DNA of 35,960 nucleotides from Bryobacter sp. CoA8 C33. Lineage in GTDB: Bacteria > Acidobacteriota > Terriglobia > Bryobacterales > Bryobacteraceae. The notes beneath the pieces were generated by a model. That model worked only from the letters and a program-made list of their open reading frames with translations. It ran no database searches and was not told the origin of the DNA. Location: the NCBI GenBank assembly GCA_019931185.1, contig JAINDK010000031.1:1-35960 (forward strand), read 5' to 3'. How positions within the stretch are numbered: the stretch's first letter is position 1; every line of letters begins with the position of its first letter. Positions 9,426-17,598 of this stretch are shown one piece after another. The translations under genes were made by a program, and so were the position numbers.

Positions 9426-11000
9426 ATGAACAGCACATGGGCACAGACATACGAGATGGGACAGTTGGGTTTGGTGGGCAGTGCGCTGGTGGCGGCAATC
9501 CCGATTTTCGCGCTGCTGGCGATGCTGGGGGTGCTGCGAAAACCGGCCTGGATGGCGGCGCTGACCGGGCTTGGCTCGGCGGTGGCCGTGGCGCTGCTAG
9601 GCTATGGAATGCCCGCCGGCATGGCCTTGTCGAGCATTACTTATGGAGCATCCTTTGCGCTGTTTCCCATTACCTGGATCATCTTCTGGGCCATCGTACT
9701 CTACCGCCTGACACTGATCACGGGCAAGTTCGAGATCATCAAGAACTCGATCGCCTCACTGACCAACGAGCGGCCGCTGCAGGCGCTGCTGATTGCCTTC
9801 GCCTTCGGCGCGTTCATCGAGGGGGCGGCCGGATTCGGCACGCCGGTCGCCGTAGCCGCGGCCATGCTCGTGGGCGTGGGCTTCGGCTCCTTTGAAGCTT
9901 CGGCGATCTGTCTGCTGGCCAATACCGCGCCGGTGGCCTTTGGCTCAATCGGGATTCCCGTGGTGACGCTGGCCGGAATCACCGGGCTGCCGCTCAATGA
10001 ATTGAGCGCGAGCGTGGGCCGCATCTGCGCGCCCGTCTCCTTTATCGTGCCGGCCTATCTGATCGCGGCAACCGAGGGCGTGGCCGTGATGCGCAGAGTT
10101 CTCTTCCCTGCCCTGCTTTGCGGCGGCGCCTTTGCCGGAATGCAGTTCCTCGTCTCCAACTACCTCGGGGCACAGTTGGTCGATATTCTAAGTTCGCTGA
10201 GCGCGATCCTGGCACTGCTGGTCTACCTGGTGGTCAAGAAGAGTTCCTCGCTCGATCTGCCGCTGCGGGAAGTGCTCTATGCCTGGAGCCCCTATCTGCT
10301 GCTGGTATCGTGCGTGCTCGTCTGGGGCTATGAGCCCGTATCGAAGATGCTCAATGCCAGCGCACTGAAGATCGAGTGGCCCGGCCTGCATAACCTTGCC
10401 TTGCGCATGCCGCCGGTGATGACCAAGCCGACTGCTTACGCGGCCGTGTTCAACTTCAATATCCTCGCCGCGGCGGGCACTTCCTGCATGGTGGCGTCAT
10501 TTCTCAGTGCTCTGGTGCTGGGTGTCAAGCCAGGGCAGTTTGTGAAGACAGTGGGCGAAGCCTTGCTGCAATTGCGCATGCCGACGCTGACCGTGTGCAG
10601 CGTCCTCGGCATGGCCTTCCTGATGAACTACTCAGGCGCGACGGGAACCCTGGGGCTGGCCTTTGCCGCTACCGGCGTTTTGTTCCCCTTCTTCAGCGCG
10701 ATGCTCGGCTGGCTGGGCGTCTTTCTGACTGGCTCGGACACGAGCGCCAATGCGCTGTTCGGCAATCTGCAGGTGGTGACAGCCGGCAAGCTGGGGCTCG
10801 ACCCGGTGCTGATGGCGGCCTCCAATAGCTCCGGCGGGGTGATGGGCAAGATGATCTCGCTGCAGACGATCGCGGTTGCCGCCGCAGCAACCAAGATGTC
10901 AACCGAGGATCAGGCCAAGCTCTTCCGGTTCACCTTCGGGCACAGCGTCGTGCTGGCAAGCGTCATCGGTGTAATCACATTTATCTACTCAAGGTGGTAA
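9426..11000 (+). CDS. lldP: L-lactate permease (LctP/LldP family)
   Basis: A 524-residue polytopic inner-membrane protein of the lactate permease family, which imports L-lactate, D-lactate or glycolate with protons. There are about a dozen hydrophobic segments (for example 19-37, 45-65, 70-92, 110-150). The family signature FIEGAAGFGTPVAVAAAMLVG lies near 135-155 and APVAFGSIGIPVVTLAGITG near 170-190. The late TGSDTSANALFGNLQ and SNSSGGVMGKMISLQ motifs are also typical. Length is close to the usual 530-560. No lactate dehydrogenase genes are nearby. The next gene follows after only 4 bases, suggesting co-transcription. Confidence 0.9.
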   Translation: MNSTWAQTYEMGQLGLVGSALVAAIPIFALLAMLGVLRKPAWMAALTGLGSAVAVALLGYGMPAGMALSSITYGASFALFPITWIIFWAIVLYRLTLITGKFEIIKNSIASLTNERPLQALLIAFAFGAFIEGAAGFGTPVAVAAAMLVGVGFGSFEASAICLLANTAPVAFGSIGIPVVTLAGITGLPLNELSASVGRICAPVSFIVPAYLIAATEGVAVMRRVLFPALLCGGAFAGMQFLVSNYLGAQLVDILSSLSAILALLVYLVVKKSSSLDLPLREVLYAWSPYLLLVSCVLVWGYEPVSKMLNASALKIEWPGLHNLALRMPPVMTKPTAYAAVFNFNILAAAGTSCMVASFLSALVLGVKPGQFVKTVGEALLQLRMPTLTVCSVLGMAFLMNYSGATGTLGLAFAATGVLFPFFSAMLGWLGVFLTGSDTSANALFGNLQVVTAGKLGLDPVLMAASNSSGGVMGKMISLQTIAVAAAATKMSTEDQAKLFRFTFGHSVVLASVIGVITFIYSRW

Positions 11001-11004
11001 GCGG

Positions 11005-12396
11005 ATGCTGACGCGGCGAAGTGTGCTGGCAATGCCGGCGCTGGCCCTGGGGGCCAGCCAGGTGTGCGAGATCGGCGATCGGCGTGAGCTGTTTGTCGAC
11101 GGCTATCTGGTCGAGGAACTGCGCGGGGCGGAACTCCGGCTGGGACAGGCGGTGGAGGCCGGCGTGGCACTTCGCTTCGACCAAATCTGGGAAGGGCGTT
11201 TTTCCAATTACGTGACCATGCTGATGGCCGGGGAGGAATTGCGCGCCTACTACCGGGGTGTGCCGAACGCGGGTGCCGATGGCCGCGGAGCGGAGGTGAC
11301 ATGTGTGGCGGTGGGAACGAAAACGGGGGAGTTGACGCGGCCCGATCTGAGTCTGTTTCCGCGGCGTGGACCCAACGTGATCCTCGCCGGGGATCCGCCG
11401 CTACAGCATAACTTTTCCCCTCTGCGCGACCCGCGGGGCCGCTATCTGGCGCTGGCGGGAACGAGCAAGAGCGGACTGGTGGCCTATGAGTCCGGAGACG
11501 GGTTCCGATGGAAGAAACTGCGCGAGGAAGCAGTGCTCGAGGGCGGCGCCTTTGACTCGCAGAACGTCGCTTTCTATTCCGCGGCGGAGGGCAAGTATAT
11601 TTGCTACTACCGGACCTTCAAGCGAATCGGGACAACGAACTACCGCTGGGTGTCGCGGGCCGTGAGCCAGGACTTTCTCAACTGGCGGATCGAGGGCGAG
11701 GTGGATTTTGCCGGGGCGCCGGCCGAACATTTGTACACCAATCAATTGGCGCCCTACTACCGGGCGCCCCACGTTTATGTCGGCTTGTGTGCGCGGTTCC
11801 TGCCCGGGCGGCAGGTCTTGACCGCGGCGGAAGCCAGGCAGACGGGCGTGGACCCGGGTTATTTCAAGGACAGCTCGGACGCAGTACTGGTGAGCGCGCG
11901 CGGCGGCCGCAGCGTGGATCGGAAGTTTCTCGAGGCGTTTCTGCGGCCGGGGCTGGGGCTGAAGAACTGGGTTTCGCGTTCGAACTATCCGGCTCTGAAT
12001 CTGGTGCCCTATGAGGGCGAGCGGATGGCGTTCTATGTGGTAAGGGACTACGGGCAGGCGACGATCCATCTGGCTCGCTATGTGCTGCGCCTGGACGGGC
12101 TGGCAAGCGTGTCGGCGGGGTATTGGGGAGGCGAGGTGCTAACCAGGGTGCTGCGTTACGCTGGCCGGCAACTGGAGTTGAACTTCTCGACGTCGGCCCC
12201 GGGCGGGGTGAGGGTCCGCGTCGAGGATGAGCGGGGACAGACGCTGGCCGAGAGCGAAGAAATGGTGGGGGACCGTACTGCCGGGCTCGTGCGTTGGAAG
12301 GGGCGGACCGATGTCGGAGAGTTCGCCGGGCGGGCGGTGCGGCTGCGGATCGAACTCAAGGATGCCGATGTTTATGCCTTGCGCTTTGGCGGCTAG
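11005..12396 (+). CDS. Secreted beta-propeller glycosidase-like protein (GH32/GH43-like)
   Basis: A 463-residue exported protein. The N-terminus (LTRRSVLAMPALALGAS) has twin arginines and a hydrophobic stretch, consistent with a Tat signal. The body has repeated strand motifs with aromatic and acidic residues (FSPLRDPRGRYLALAG, AFDSQNVAFYSAAEGKYICY, HLYTNQLAPYYRAPHVYVGL, GYFKDSSDAVLVSARGG) that look like blades of a five-bladed propeller as in GH32/GH43/GH68 enzymes. The last 90 residues form a beta-sandwich-like tail. Catalytic acids cannot be named confidently. It starts 4 bases after the permease stop with an AAGGTGG site upstream, so it probably shares that transcript. Similar proteins are common in Planctomycetes and Acidobacteria, mostly uncharacterised. 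Confidence 0.6.
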   Translation: MLTRRSVLAMPALALGASQVCEIGDRRELFVDGYLVEELRGAELRLGQAVEAGVALRFDQIWEGRFSNYVTMLMAGEELRAYYRGVPNAGADGRGAEVTCVAVGTKTGELTRPDLSLFPRRGPNVILAGDPPLQHNFSPLRDPRGRYLALAGTSKSGLVAYESGDGFRWKKLREEAVLEGGAFDSQNVAFYSAAEGKYICYYRTFKRIGTTNYRWVSRAVSQDFLNWRIEGEVDFAGAPAEHLYTNQLAPYYRAPHVYVGLCARFLPGRQVLTAAEARQTGVDPGYFKDSSDAVLVSARGGRSVDRKFLEAFLRPGLGLKNWVSRSNYPALNLVPYEGERMAFYVVRDYGQATIHLARYVLRLDGLASVSAGYWGGEVLTRVLRYAGRQLELNFSTSAPGGVRVRVEDERGQTLAESEEMVGDRTAGLVRWKGRTDVGEFAGRAVRLRIELKDADVYALRFGG

Positions 12397-12403
12397 CGCC
12401 GCC
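12388..12403. terminator. GC hairpin over the stop codon, between convergent genes
   Basis: A perfect 6-bp stem (GGCGGC 12388-12393, GCCGCC 12398-12403) with loop TAGC contains the TAG stop of the upstream gene. It sits in the 15-base gap between convergent genes. There is no T tract, so it may be a weak or factor-assisted terminator, or chance in GC-rich DNA. Confidence 0.35.
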
Positions 12404-12411
12404 AGGCCGGA

Positions 12412-13533
12412 TCAGGGCGCGGGGGCCTGACAGGAGAACTTCACGCCGAGTTGCCACCGGCGCTGGAAGCCGGGCAATTGGGTGTTGGCTTCCGGGCTGA
12501 AGTACTTGACGCGGCTCGCGTCCTGCTTGAGGTGGCGGTCGAGGAAGGCGGTGATGAAGTGCTGGTTGATGGCATTGATACGGTCTTTGCGCCAGACCGG
12601 TTCCTCGAAGGATTCCTTGGCTTGAAAGTCAAGTGCGACGCCGTCAGGGGCGGGGTTGCCGCCGGTGTTGTGGCGCGCGTTCTCGAACACGAGCAGGCAG
12701 CGGTCCGAGGAAGTGGACCAGTTGTAGACTTTGCGGACGCCCTGATCGAAACCGGAGATATCATCCTGGTCGCCGACGATGAAGAGGGAGGGGAGCTTCA
12801 AGCCGCGGGCGGAATCCTGTGTCCAGGCCTCGGCGGGGGCCTGCGCGCCCCAGGGAGCGATTGCGACGATGGCCTTGAGATTCGCGGGGGTGGTCAGCTC
12901 CGGCAGGCCAAGGGCTTTGAGCATGGGAGAGTTGCGGTTGTAGGCGGCGCCGCCGCTGGCGAGCGCGCCGTAGCCGCCCATGGAATAGCCGATGATGGCG
13001 GCGCGAGTGGCGTCAATGTTCGGGATGAGTTTACCGGCACTGAGCGTTTCGAGCACGGCGAGTTGGTCAGGGGCGCGGTTGAGCAGCGTCGACTGGAAAG
13101 GGCCGACGGCGCCGAAGACGGAATCGGTATGGTCGATAGCGGCGACGATGTAGCCCTTGCTGGCGAGATTCTCGGTGATCCAGGTCATGAAGGTACGGGC
13201 GCCGGGATAGCCGTGGGAGACGACCACGAGCGGAAAGGTTTTGCCCGCCAGCGGTGGTGCATTGCGGAGAGCGCGGCCCGGGAAGTTGAACGACGGAGGC
13301 AGGCCGGGACGCGGAGCACGGCCGGCCATGGGGCTGGTGTAGGTGGTGTGGGGCTCAAAGCCAGCGGGGATTTGAGCCGGGTACCAGACTTCGACGGGCA
13401 GCTTGCGCGTGGCCGTGACCTCGACGGTGCGCACGCCGATCTCGTGGGCGCCCCAGGCGGCGAGTTCGGGAGAGTCGACGGGCGGGACGCTGTAGTAATG
13501 CTGGGCGAGAAAAAGCAGGGATAAGAGGATCAT
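12412..13533 (-). CDS. Secreted alpha/beta hydrolase (PAF-acetylhydrolase / dienelactone hydrolase-like)
   Basis: A 373-residue esterase-like protein. A short hydrophobic N-terminus (MILLSLLFLAQ) suggests export. The alpha/beta-hydrolase core shows the oxyanion strand VVVSHGYPGARTF (about 103-115), then the nucleophile elbow GYSMGG with Ser184. A likely Asp lies at GDQDD (Asp255-Asp258) and a likely catalytic His at ENARHNTGG (His288). This order matches platelet-activating-factor acetylhydrolase and dienelactone hydrolase relatives. Its ATG overlaps the stop of the upstream gene (ATGA), so the two hydrolases are translated together. Substrate unknown; probably a short-chain ester or a phospholipid-derived ester. 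Confidence 0.8.
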   Translation of the reverse strand: MILLSLLFLAQHYYSVPPVDSPELAAWGAHEIGVRTVEVTATRKLPVEVWYPAQIPAGFEPHTTYTSPMAGRAPRPGLPPSFNFPGRALRNAPPLAGKTFPLVVVSHGYPGARTFMTWITENLASKGYIVAAIDHTDSVFGAVGPFQSTLLNRAPDQLAVLETLSAGKLIPNIDATRAAIIGYSMGGYGALASGGAAYNRNSPMLKALGLPELTTPANLKAIVAIAPWGAQAPAEAWTQDSARGLKLPSLFIVGDQDDISGFDQGVRKVYNWSTSSDRCLLVFENARHNTGGNPAPDGVALDFQAKESFEEPVWRKDRINAINQHFITAFLDRHLKQDASRVKYFSPEANTQLPGFQRRWQLGVKFSCQAPAP

Positions 13534-15296
13534 TCGGGTAAACGCTCCGGGGTTTCAAAGAGGTTGGCGCGGAACAGAACGCGTACGAGGCCATTGACAT
13601 CGGGGACTTCGCGGGTGGGGCTTAAGAGGAAGAGGTTGGCCTGCTGCAAGGTGGCGAGGGCAATCAGGAGGTTGGGGGGATCGAACTGACCGAAGCCGGC
13701 CAGATAAGCATGAGGATTTTCGGGCAGCGCGGGGACCGCGCGGCGGGCGAGGTCGTGGCGGTAGAGGCTGACGAGCTCAAATTCGTGGGCGGCGCGGATG
13801 AGCTGGGTATTGGCGTTGTTGGGGACGGTCTGGTCACCGAGGGCGAGTTGGAAGAGGACGCGCTTGATCGGGCTGCCGTAGAGGGTGCCTTGTTTGAGGA
13901 GGGGGGCGAAGGAGGCGGGGGCGGCGGGAGCTTCCAGGGTGGCAAGCCGGTCGAAGACTTCGAGGAGCTGAGCCTGACTGGGGGTAATTGTGACAGCGGG
14001 AGCGAAGCGGGCGGGGCGGGGATCCGTGACGCCAACCAGCGAGGGATAGAAGGCGGCGACGTAACCAGAGAAGATGCTGGACAGGGAGGTGCTGGTGCGG
14101 GCGATCTCGCCGGCGGAGCCGCCGCCGACATTGAGGACGGCGGCATCAATGGAAGGCTCGATGGCGGTGAGCAAAGTGCCGTACATGGCGCCAAGACTCT
14201 GGCCGAGGTATTGAATGGAATTGGGGTTGAGATCGGGGATGCGGTCGCCGTCGAGGTCGATGTTTTGTTGGATTTCACGGACGAGTTTGGCGTAGTCGAG
14301 AGCGGTTTCGCGGAGGCAGGTGTTGAGGAAGTCGATGTTGCCAGGAGCGATGACGATACAGCCTTCGGCGGGATCGATAAGGCCATCGCCATTGAGGTCG
14401 CGTCCGCGTCCGTAGAGGGGGACTTCGGTGGCAGCGCCATCGGTGAACTCGAAGCGGATGCGGGAATTGGGACCTTGGCCGTGGCCGACAGCGTCGATGG
14501 CCATGACGACGGATTCGCCGATGAAGCCGGAGGAGAACAGCGTGGGTCCGAGCAGACGGCTATCGCCGAGGCCATGACCGATGAGTTTGACGGGCCAGCC
14601 GGCGGCGGGCTTGGGACTGTTGGGGAGCCAGGCGTGGACGCCGATGCGTTCGCCGCGGGGGGACTCATAGGTGAGGAAGACGAGGCGGCGGAGACCGAGT
14701 TGGGTGAGGAAGCCGGCCTCGGCGGGAAAGGGGACATCGACCAAGGGGGCAGCGGGGTCGGCGGCGATCTGGGTGCGGGCGCGGAGGGCGCGAACGCTGG
14801 CGAGATCGATGGGGTTGTCGAGATCGCGGCGGAGGGAGCCGGCGGGGCCGAGGCGGCGCTCGAGCAGAGGGCGGGTGATGTTGGCGGTATGGAAGCGGGC
14901 TGAGGCAATCTCGCGAGCGCCCTCGGTGACGACGATGCGGTAATCACGGTCATGATCAAGGGGGTCATCGGGGCGGGCGTAGAGGGTATTGTTGACGGGA
15001 TCCCAGGCGAGGCGGCCGACGGGCATCCGATAGCCTGCGGGGTAGGTGGGGAAGGCATCGGTCTGGCGGGAGGCGCCCCATTCGATGAAGATGCGCTCGC
15101 GCCAGAGGTCAGCATTGACGGGGGCGGAAAAGCGGATGGAGAGCAAGGGATCGAGACCGAAGCCGTCGAGGGCGGCCAGGGCGGAACATTCGGGGCAGGG
15201 GGCGGCTGGGGCGGGACGATCACCCGATGGTGATATCGAGAGAATGGATTGCGCACAGAGGCTAGAAGCAATCAGCAAGAGAAGCATTCGGGCCAT
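13530..15296 (-). CDS. Secreted alpha/beta hydrolase (lipase-like) with an EF-hand-like loop
   Basis: A 588-residue exported protein with a signal peptide (MARMLLLLIASSLCAQS). An N-terminal Ig-like domain follows (about 45-140: LLSIRFSAPVN, LAWDPVNNTLYARP, YRIVVTEGAREI), as in large extracellular lipases such as the Pla-1/cef group. The hydrolase core has KLIGHGLGDSRLLG (about 237-250), AIDAVGHGQGP (about 266-276) and the nucleophile elbow GQSLG with Ser367. Between them lie two aspartate-rich loops: DLNGDGLIDPAE (300-311), a perfect EF-hand pattern, and DLDGDRIPD (347-355). Both are likely Ca sites. It overlaps the next hydrolase by 4 bases. Its start lies 12 bases from the divergent rmlA start. 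Confidence 0.75.
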   Translation of the reverse strand: MARMLLLLIASSLCAQSILSISPSGDRPAPAAPCPECSALAALDGFGLDPLLSIRFSAPVNADLWRERIFIEWGASRQTDAFPTYPAGYRMPVGRLAWDPVNNTLYARPDDPLDHDRDYRIVVTEGAREIASARFHTANITRPLLERRLGPAGSLRRDLDNPIDLASVRALRARTQIAADPAAPLVDVPFPAEAGFLTQLGLRRLVFLTYESPRGERIGVHAWLPNSPKPAAGWPVKLIGHGLGDSRLLGPTLFSSGFIGESVVMAIDAVGHGQGPNSRIRFEFTDGAATEVPLYGRGRDLNGDGLIDPAEGCIVIAPGNIDFLNTCLRETALDYAKLVREIQQNIDLDGDRIPDLNPNSIQYLGQSLGAMYGTLLTAIEPSIDAAVLNVGGGSAGEIARTSTSLSSIFSGYVAAFYPSLVGVTDPRPARFAPAVTITPSQAQLLEVFDRLATLEAPAAPASFAPLLKQGTLYGSPIKRVLFQLALGDQTVPNNANTQLIRAAHEFELVSLYRHDLARRAVPALPENPHAYLAGFGQFDPPNLLIALATLQQANLFLLSPTREVPDVNGLVRVLFRANLFETPERLPE

Positions 15297-15300
15297 AACC

Positions 15301-15306
15301 TATAAT
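15301..15306 (+). promoter_or_regulatory. Possible -10 element for the rml operon
   Basis: A perfect TATAAT sits 3 bases before the ATG at 15309 and 9 bases before the ATG at 15315. If it is used, transcription would start within or at the start codon, giving a leaderless message beginning near the ATG at 15315. No convincing -35 box is seen 17 bases upstream. Confidence 0.3.
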
Positions 15307-15308
15307 GA

Positions 15309-16043
15309 ATGAAAATGAAAGGCGTAGTCTTGGCGGGCGGCACGGGCAGCCGGTTGTTCCCCCTCACAAAAGTAACAAACAAGCATTTGATGCCCATCTA
15401 TGACAAGCCAATGATTTATTATCCGATCCAGACGATGGCGGATGCGGGCATAGACGAGATCATGGTGGTGACGGGAGGGAGGAACTCGGGAGACTTTCTG
15501 CGGCTGCTTGGAAACGGCAAGGATTTTGGCCTGAAGCGGCTGAACTATGCTTATCAGGAGGGGGAAGGGGGGATTGCGGACGCGCTATCGCTGGCGGAGC
15601 ATTTCGCCGACGGGGACAAGATTTGCGTGATCCTGGGGGACAACATCATTGAGGGCGACATCCGGAAAGCGGCCGATGCGTTTCGGAGTCAAGAGCGGGG
15701 GGCGAAGATACTGCTGAAGGAGGTGACGGATGCAGAGCGGTTCGGGGTGGCGGAATTTCGCGGGGACAAGGTGATCGGGATTGAAGAGAAGCCGATGCGG
15801 CCGAAGTCGAACTACGCGGTGACGGGGATCTACATGTATGACGGGACGGTGTTCGATAAGGTGAACAAGCTGGTGCCGAGCGACCGCAATGAACTGGAGA
15901 TCACGGACGTTAACAACTTCTACATCCATGAGGGAACGATGACGTTCGACTTTCTTGAGGGATGGTGGACGGACGCGGGGACATTTGAGTCGCTGCTGCG
16001 GGCTGGGAATCTGGTGGCGCAGAGCCGGATGAACCAAGGATGA
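15309..16043 (+). CDS. rmlA: Glucose-1-phosphate thymidylyltransferase
   Basis: A 244-residue nucleotidyltransferase that makes dTDP-glucose from glucose-1-phosphate and dTTP, the first step towards dTDP-L-rhamnose. The N-terminal signature LAGGTGSRLFPLTKVTNKHL (8-27) carries the nucleotide-binding loop and Arg15. PIYDKPMIYYPIQTM follows, then CVILGDNI (metal-binding Asp) and FGVAEFRGDKVIGIEEKP. The protein is about 45 residues shorter than classical RmlA (about 290) and fits the short form that lacks the C-terminal allosteric helices. ATG at 15309 or 15315 are both possible; the second gives the usual MKGVVLAGG start. It overlaps rmlC by ATGA. Confidence 0.9.
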   Translation: MKMKGVVLAGGTGSRLFPLTKVTNKHLMPIYDKPMIYYPIQTMADAGIDEIMVVTGGRNSGDFLRLLGNGKDFGLKRLNYAYQEGEGGIADALSLAEHFADGDKICVILGDNIIEGDIRKAADAFRSQERGAKILLKEVTDAERFGVAEFRGDKVIGIEEKPMRPKSNYAVTGIYMYDGTVFDKVNKLVPSDRNELEITDVNNFYIHEGTMTFDFLEGWWTDAGTFESLLRAGNLVAQSRMNQG

Positions 16044-16594
16044 GCGAGTTGAAAATCCGGATGCCGGATGCGTGGCCGGAGGCCAACAAAAAGGGGATTG
16101 GCCAGATCGTCCGGAGCAGCGGAGACAAGGGTCTGATAGTGGGAGTACGGCTCGAGGCGTATGAGCTGTATCCCGATGACCGGGGTTATTTTCTTGAGGT
16201 AGCGCGAATCGGGCAGGGGCTAGCAGGAGGGTTTCCGCCGGGGACGACGCAGGTTTCGACGGCGCTGAGCTATGCGGGGACGATCAAGGCCTTTCATTAT
16301 CATCGGGAGCAGACGGATTTCTGGGTGCCGGTGATGGGGGTGTTTCAAGTGGGTCTGGTGGATTTGCGGGAGGATTCTCCGACCTTCCGGCAGCGGAATA
16401 CGATCTATTGCGGTGGGCTGAAGCCGATGCAGGTGCTGATCCCTCCGGGGGTGGGGCATGGGTACAAGGTAGTGAGTCCGGAGTCGGGGATGTTGGTTTA
16501 CGTAACCGACAGGCATTACAATCCGGCGGATGAGGGGCGGATTGCCTACAATCATCCGGCTATAGGCTACGATTGGGAAACACAACACAAATGA
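16040..16594 (+). CDS. rmlC: dTDP-4-dehydrorhamnose 3,5-epimerase family protein
   Basis: A 184-residue cupin-fold epimerase of the RmlC family, converting dTDP-4-keto-6-deoxyglucose to the rhamno configuration. The conserved core reads GTIKAFHYHREQTDFW, with His86 or His88 in the position of the catalytic His. It then runs through GGLKPMQVLIPPGVGHGYKV to VTDRHYNPADEGRI, which contains Asp157. The sequence GTIKAFHYH differs from the classical GVLRGLHYQ, so this is a divergent branch of the family and could make a different epimerisation product. The start overlaps the rmlA stop and its stop overlaps the rmlB start, both as ATGA, indicating strict co-translation. Confidence 0.82.
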   Translation: MSELKIRMPDAWPEANKKGIGQIVRSSGDKGLIVGVRLEAYELYPDDRGYFLEVARIGQGLAGGFPPGTTQVSTALSYAGTIKAFHYHREQTDFWVPVMGVFQVGLVDLREDSPTFRQRNTIYCGGLKPMQVLIPPGVGHGYKVVSPESGMLVYVTDRHYNPADEGRIAYNHPAIGYDWETQHK

Positions 16595-17598
16595 AGATTC
16601 TGATTACGGGCGGAGCGGGCTTTATCGGGTCCGCATTTGTAAGGATGGTGATGGGCTCGACGGAGCACCGGGTACTGAACGTGGACAAGCTGACGTACGC
16701 GGGGAACCTGGAGAATCTGGCTGAGGTGGCGGAGGGGGAGCGGTATCGATTCCTGCGGGCCGACATTTGTGAGGGGGAGGCGATGGAGGCGGCGTTCGCG
16801 GAGTATCAGCCGGAGGCGGTGGTGCACTTCGCGGCGGAGAGCCATGTGGACCGGAGCATCCTGTCGCCGGAGCCGGTGGTGGGGACGAATTTCATGGGGA
16901 GTTTCCGTTTGCTCGAGGCGGCGCGGCGACATGGGGTGAAGCGGTACGTGCATGTATCGACGGATGAGGTGTACGGGAGCATCGCGGAGCCGCATGACGC
17001 GGACGAAGATTGGCCGCTGGTGGCGTCGAGTCCGTATTCAGCGTCGAAGGCGGGGAGCGACCTGCTGGCGTTGAGTTATTGGAAGACGTATGGGATGCCG
17101 GTGATGGTGACGCGGGCGTCGAACAACTATGGGCCATATCAGTTTCCGGAGAAGCTGATTCCGTTGATGATTTCCAATGCGCTCGAGGATCAGCCATTGC
17201 CGATTTATGGGGACGGGATGCAGGTACGGGATTGGTTGTATGTGGACGATCATTGCCGGGCGATACAGGCGGTGCTCGAGAGCGGCCGGGCGGGCGAGGT
17301 TTACAACGTGGGGGGGAGCCGGGCGCTGGCGAATGTGGAGGTAGTGAAGCGGATCCTGGCGATTACGGGCAAGCCGGAGAGCCTGATGGTGGGGGTGAAG
17401 GACCGTCCGGGGCATGACCGGCGTTACGCGATTACGAGCGAGAAGGTGGAGCGGGAGACGGGATGGCGGGCGCGGGTGGAGTTTGAGAAGGGCTTGGAGG
17501 AAACGGTTCGTTGGTATAGCGAGAATCGGGAATGGGTGGCACGGGTGAAGAGCGGGGCTTACCGCGAGTATTACGAGAAAAACTACGGGCAGCGCTGA
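16591..17598 (+). CDS. rmlB: dTDP-glucose 4,6-dehydratase
   Basis: A 335-residue extended short-chain dehydrogenase that turns dTDP-glucose into dTDP-4-keto-6-deoxyglucose using bound NAD. It shows the Rossmann loop GGAGFIGS (7-14), VHFAAESHVDRS, the active-site STDEVYG (Thr124, Asp125, Glu126), the YSASK pair (Tyr149, Lys153) and SNNYGPYQFPEKLIPLMI. I choose the ATG at 16591, which overlaps the rmlC stop and begins with the usual MKILITGGAGF; the upstream in-frame ATG at 16573 would extend into rmlC. rmlD, which completes dTDP-rhamnose, is not in the window. Confidence 0.93.
   Translation: MKILITGGAGFIGSAFVRMVMGSTEHRVLNVDKLTYAGNLENLAEVAEGERYRFLRADICEGEAMEAAFAEYQPEAVVHFAAESHVDRSILSPEPVVGTNFMGSFRLLEAARRHGVKRYVHVSTDEVYGSIAEPHDADEDWPLVASSPYSASKAGSDLLALSYWKTYGMPVMVTRASNNYGPYQFPEKLIPLMISNALEDQPLPIYGDGMQVRDWLYVDDHCRAIQAVLESGRAGEVYNVGGSRALANVEVVKRILAITGKPESLMVGVKDRPGHDRRYAITSEKVERETGWRARVEFEKGLEETVRWYSENREWVARVKSGAYREYYEKNYGQR

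Noticed and set aside
13664-15271. A 535-codon minus-strand frame and a 397-codon plus-strand frame inside the lipase-like gene
   Set aside because: Low-complexity translations (Pro/Ser or Gly/Glu) in shadow frames; only the 588-residue frame has a signal peptide, GxSxG and an EF-hand loop.
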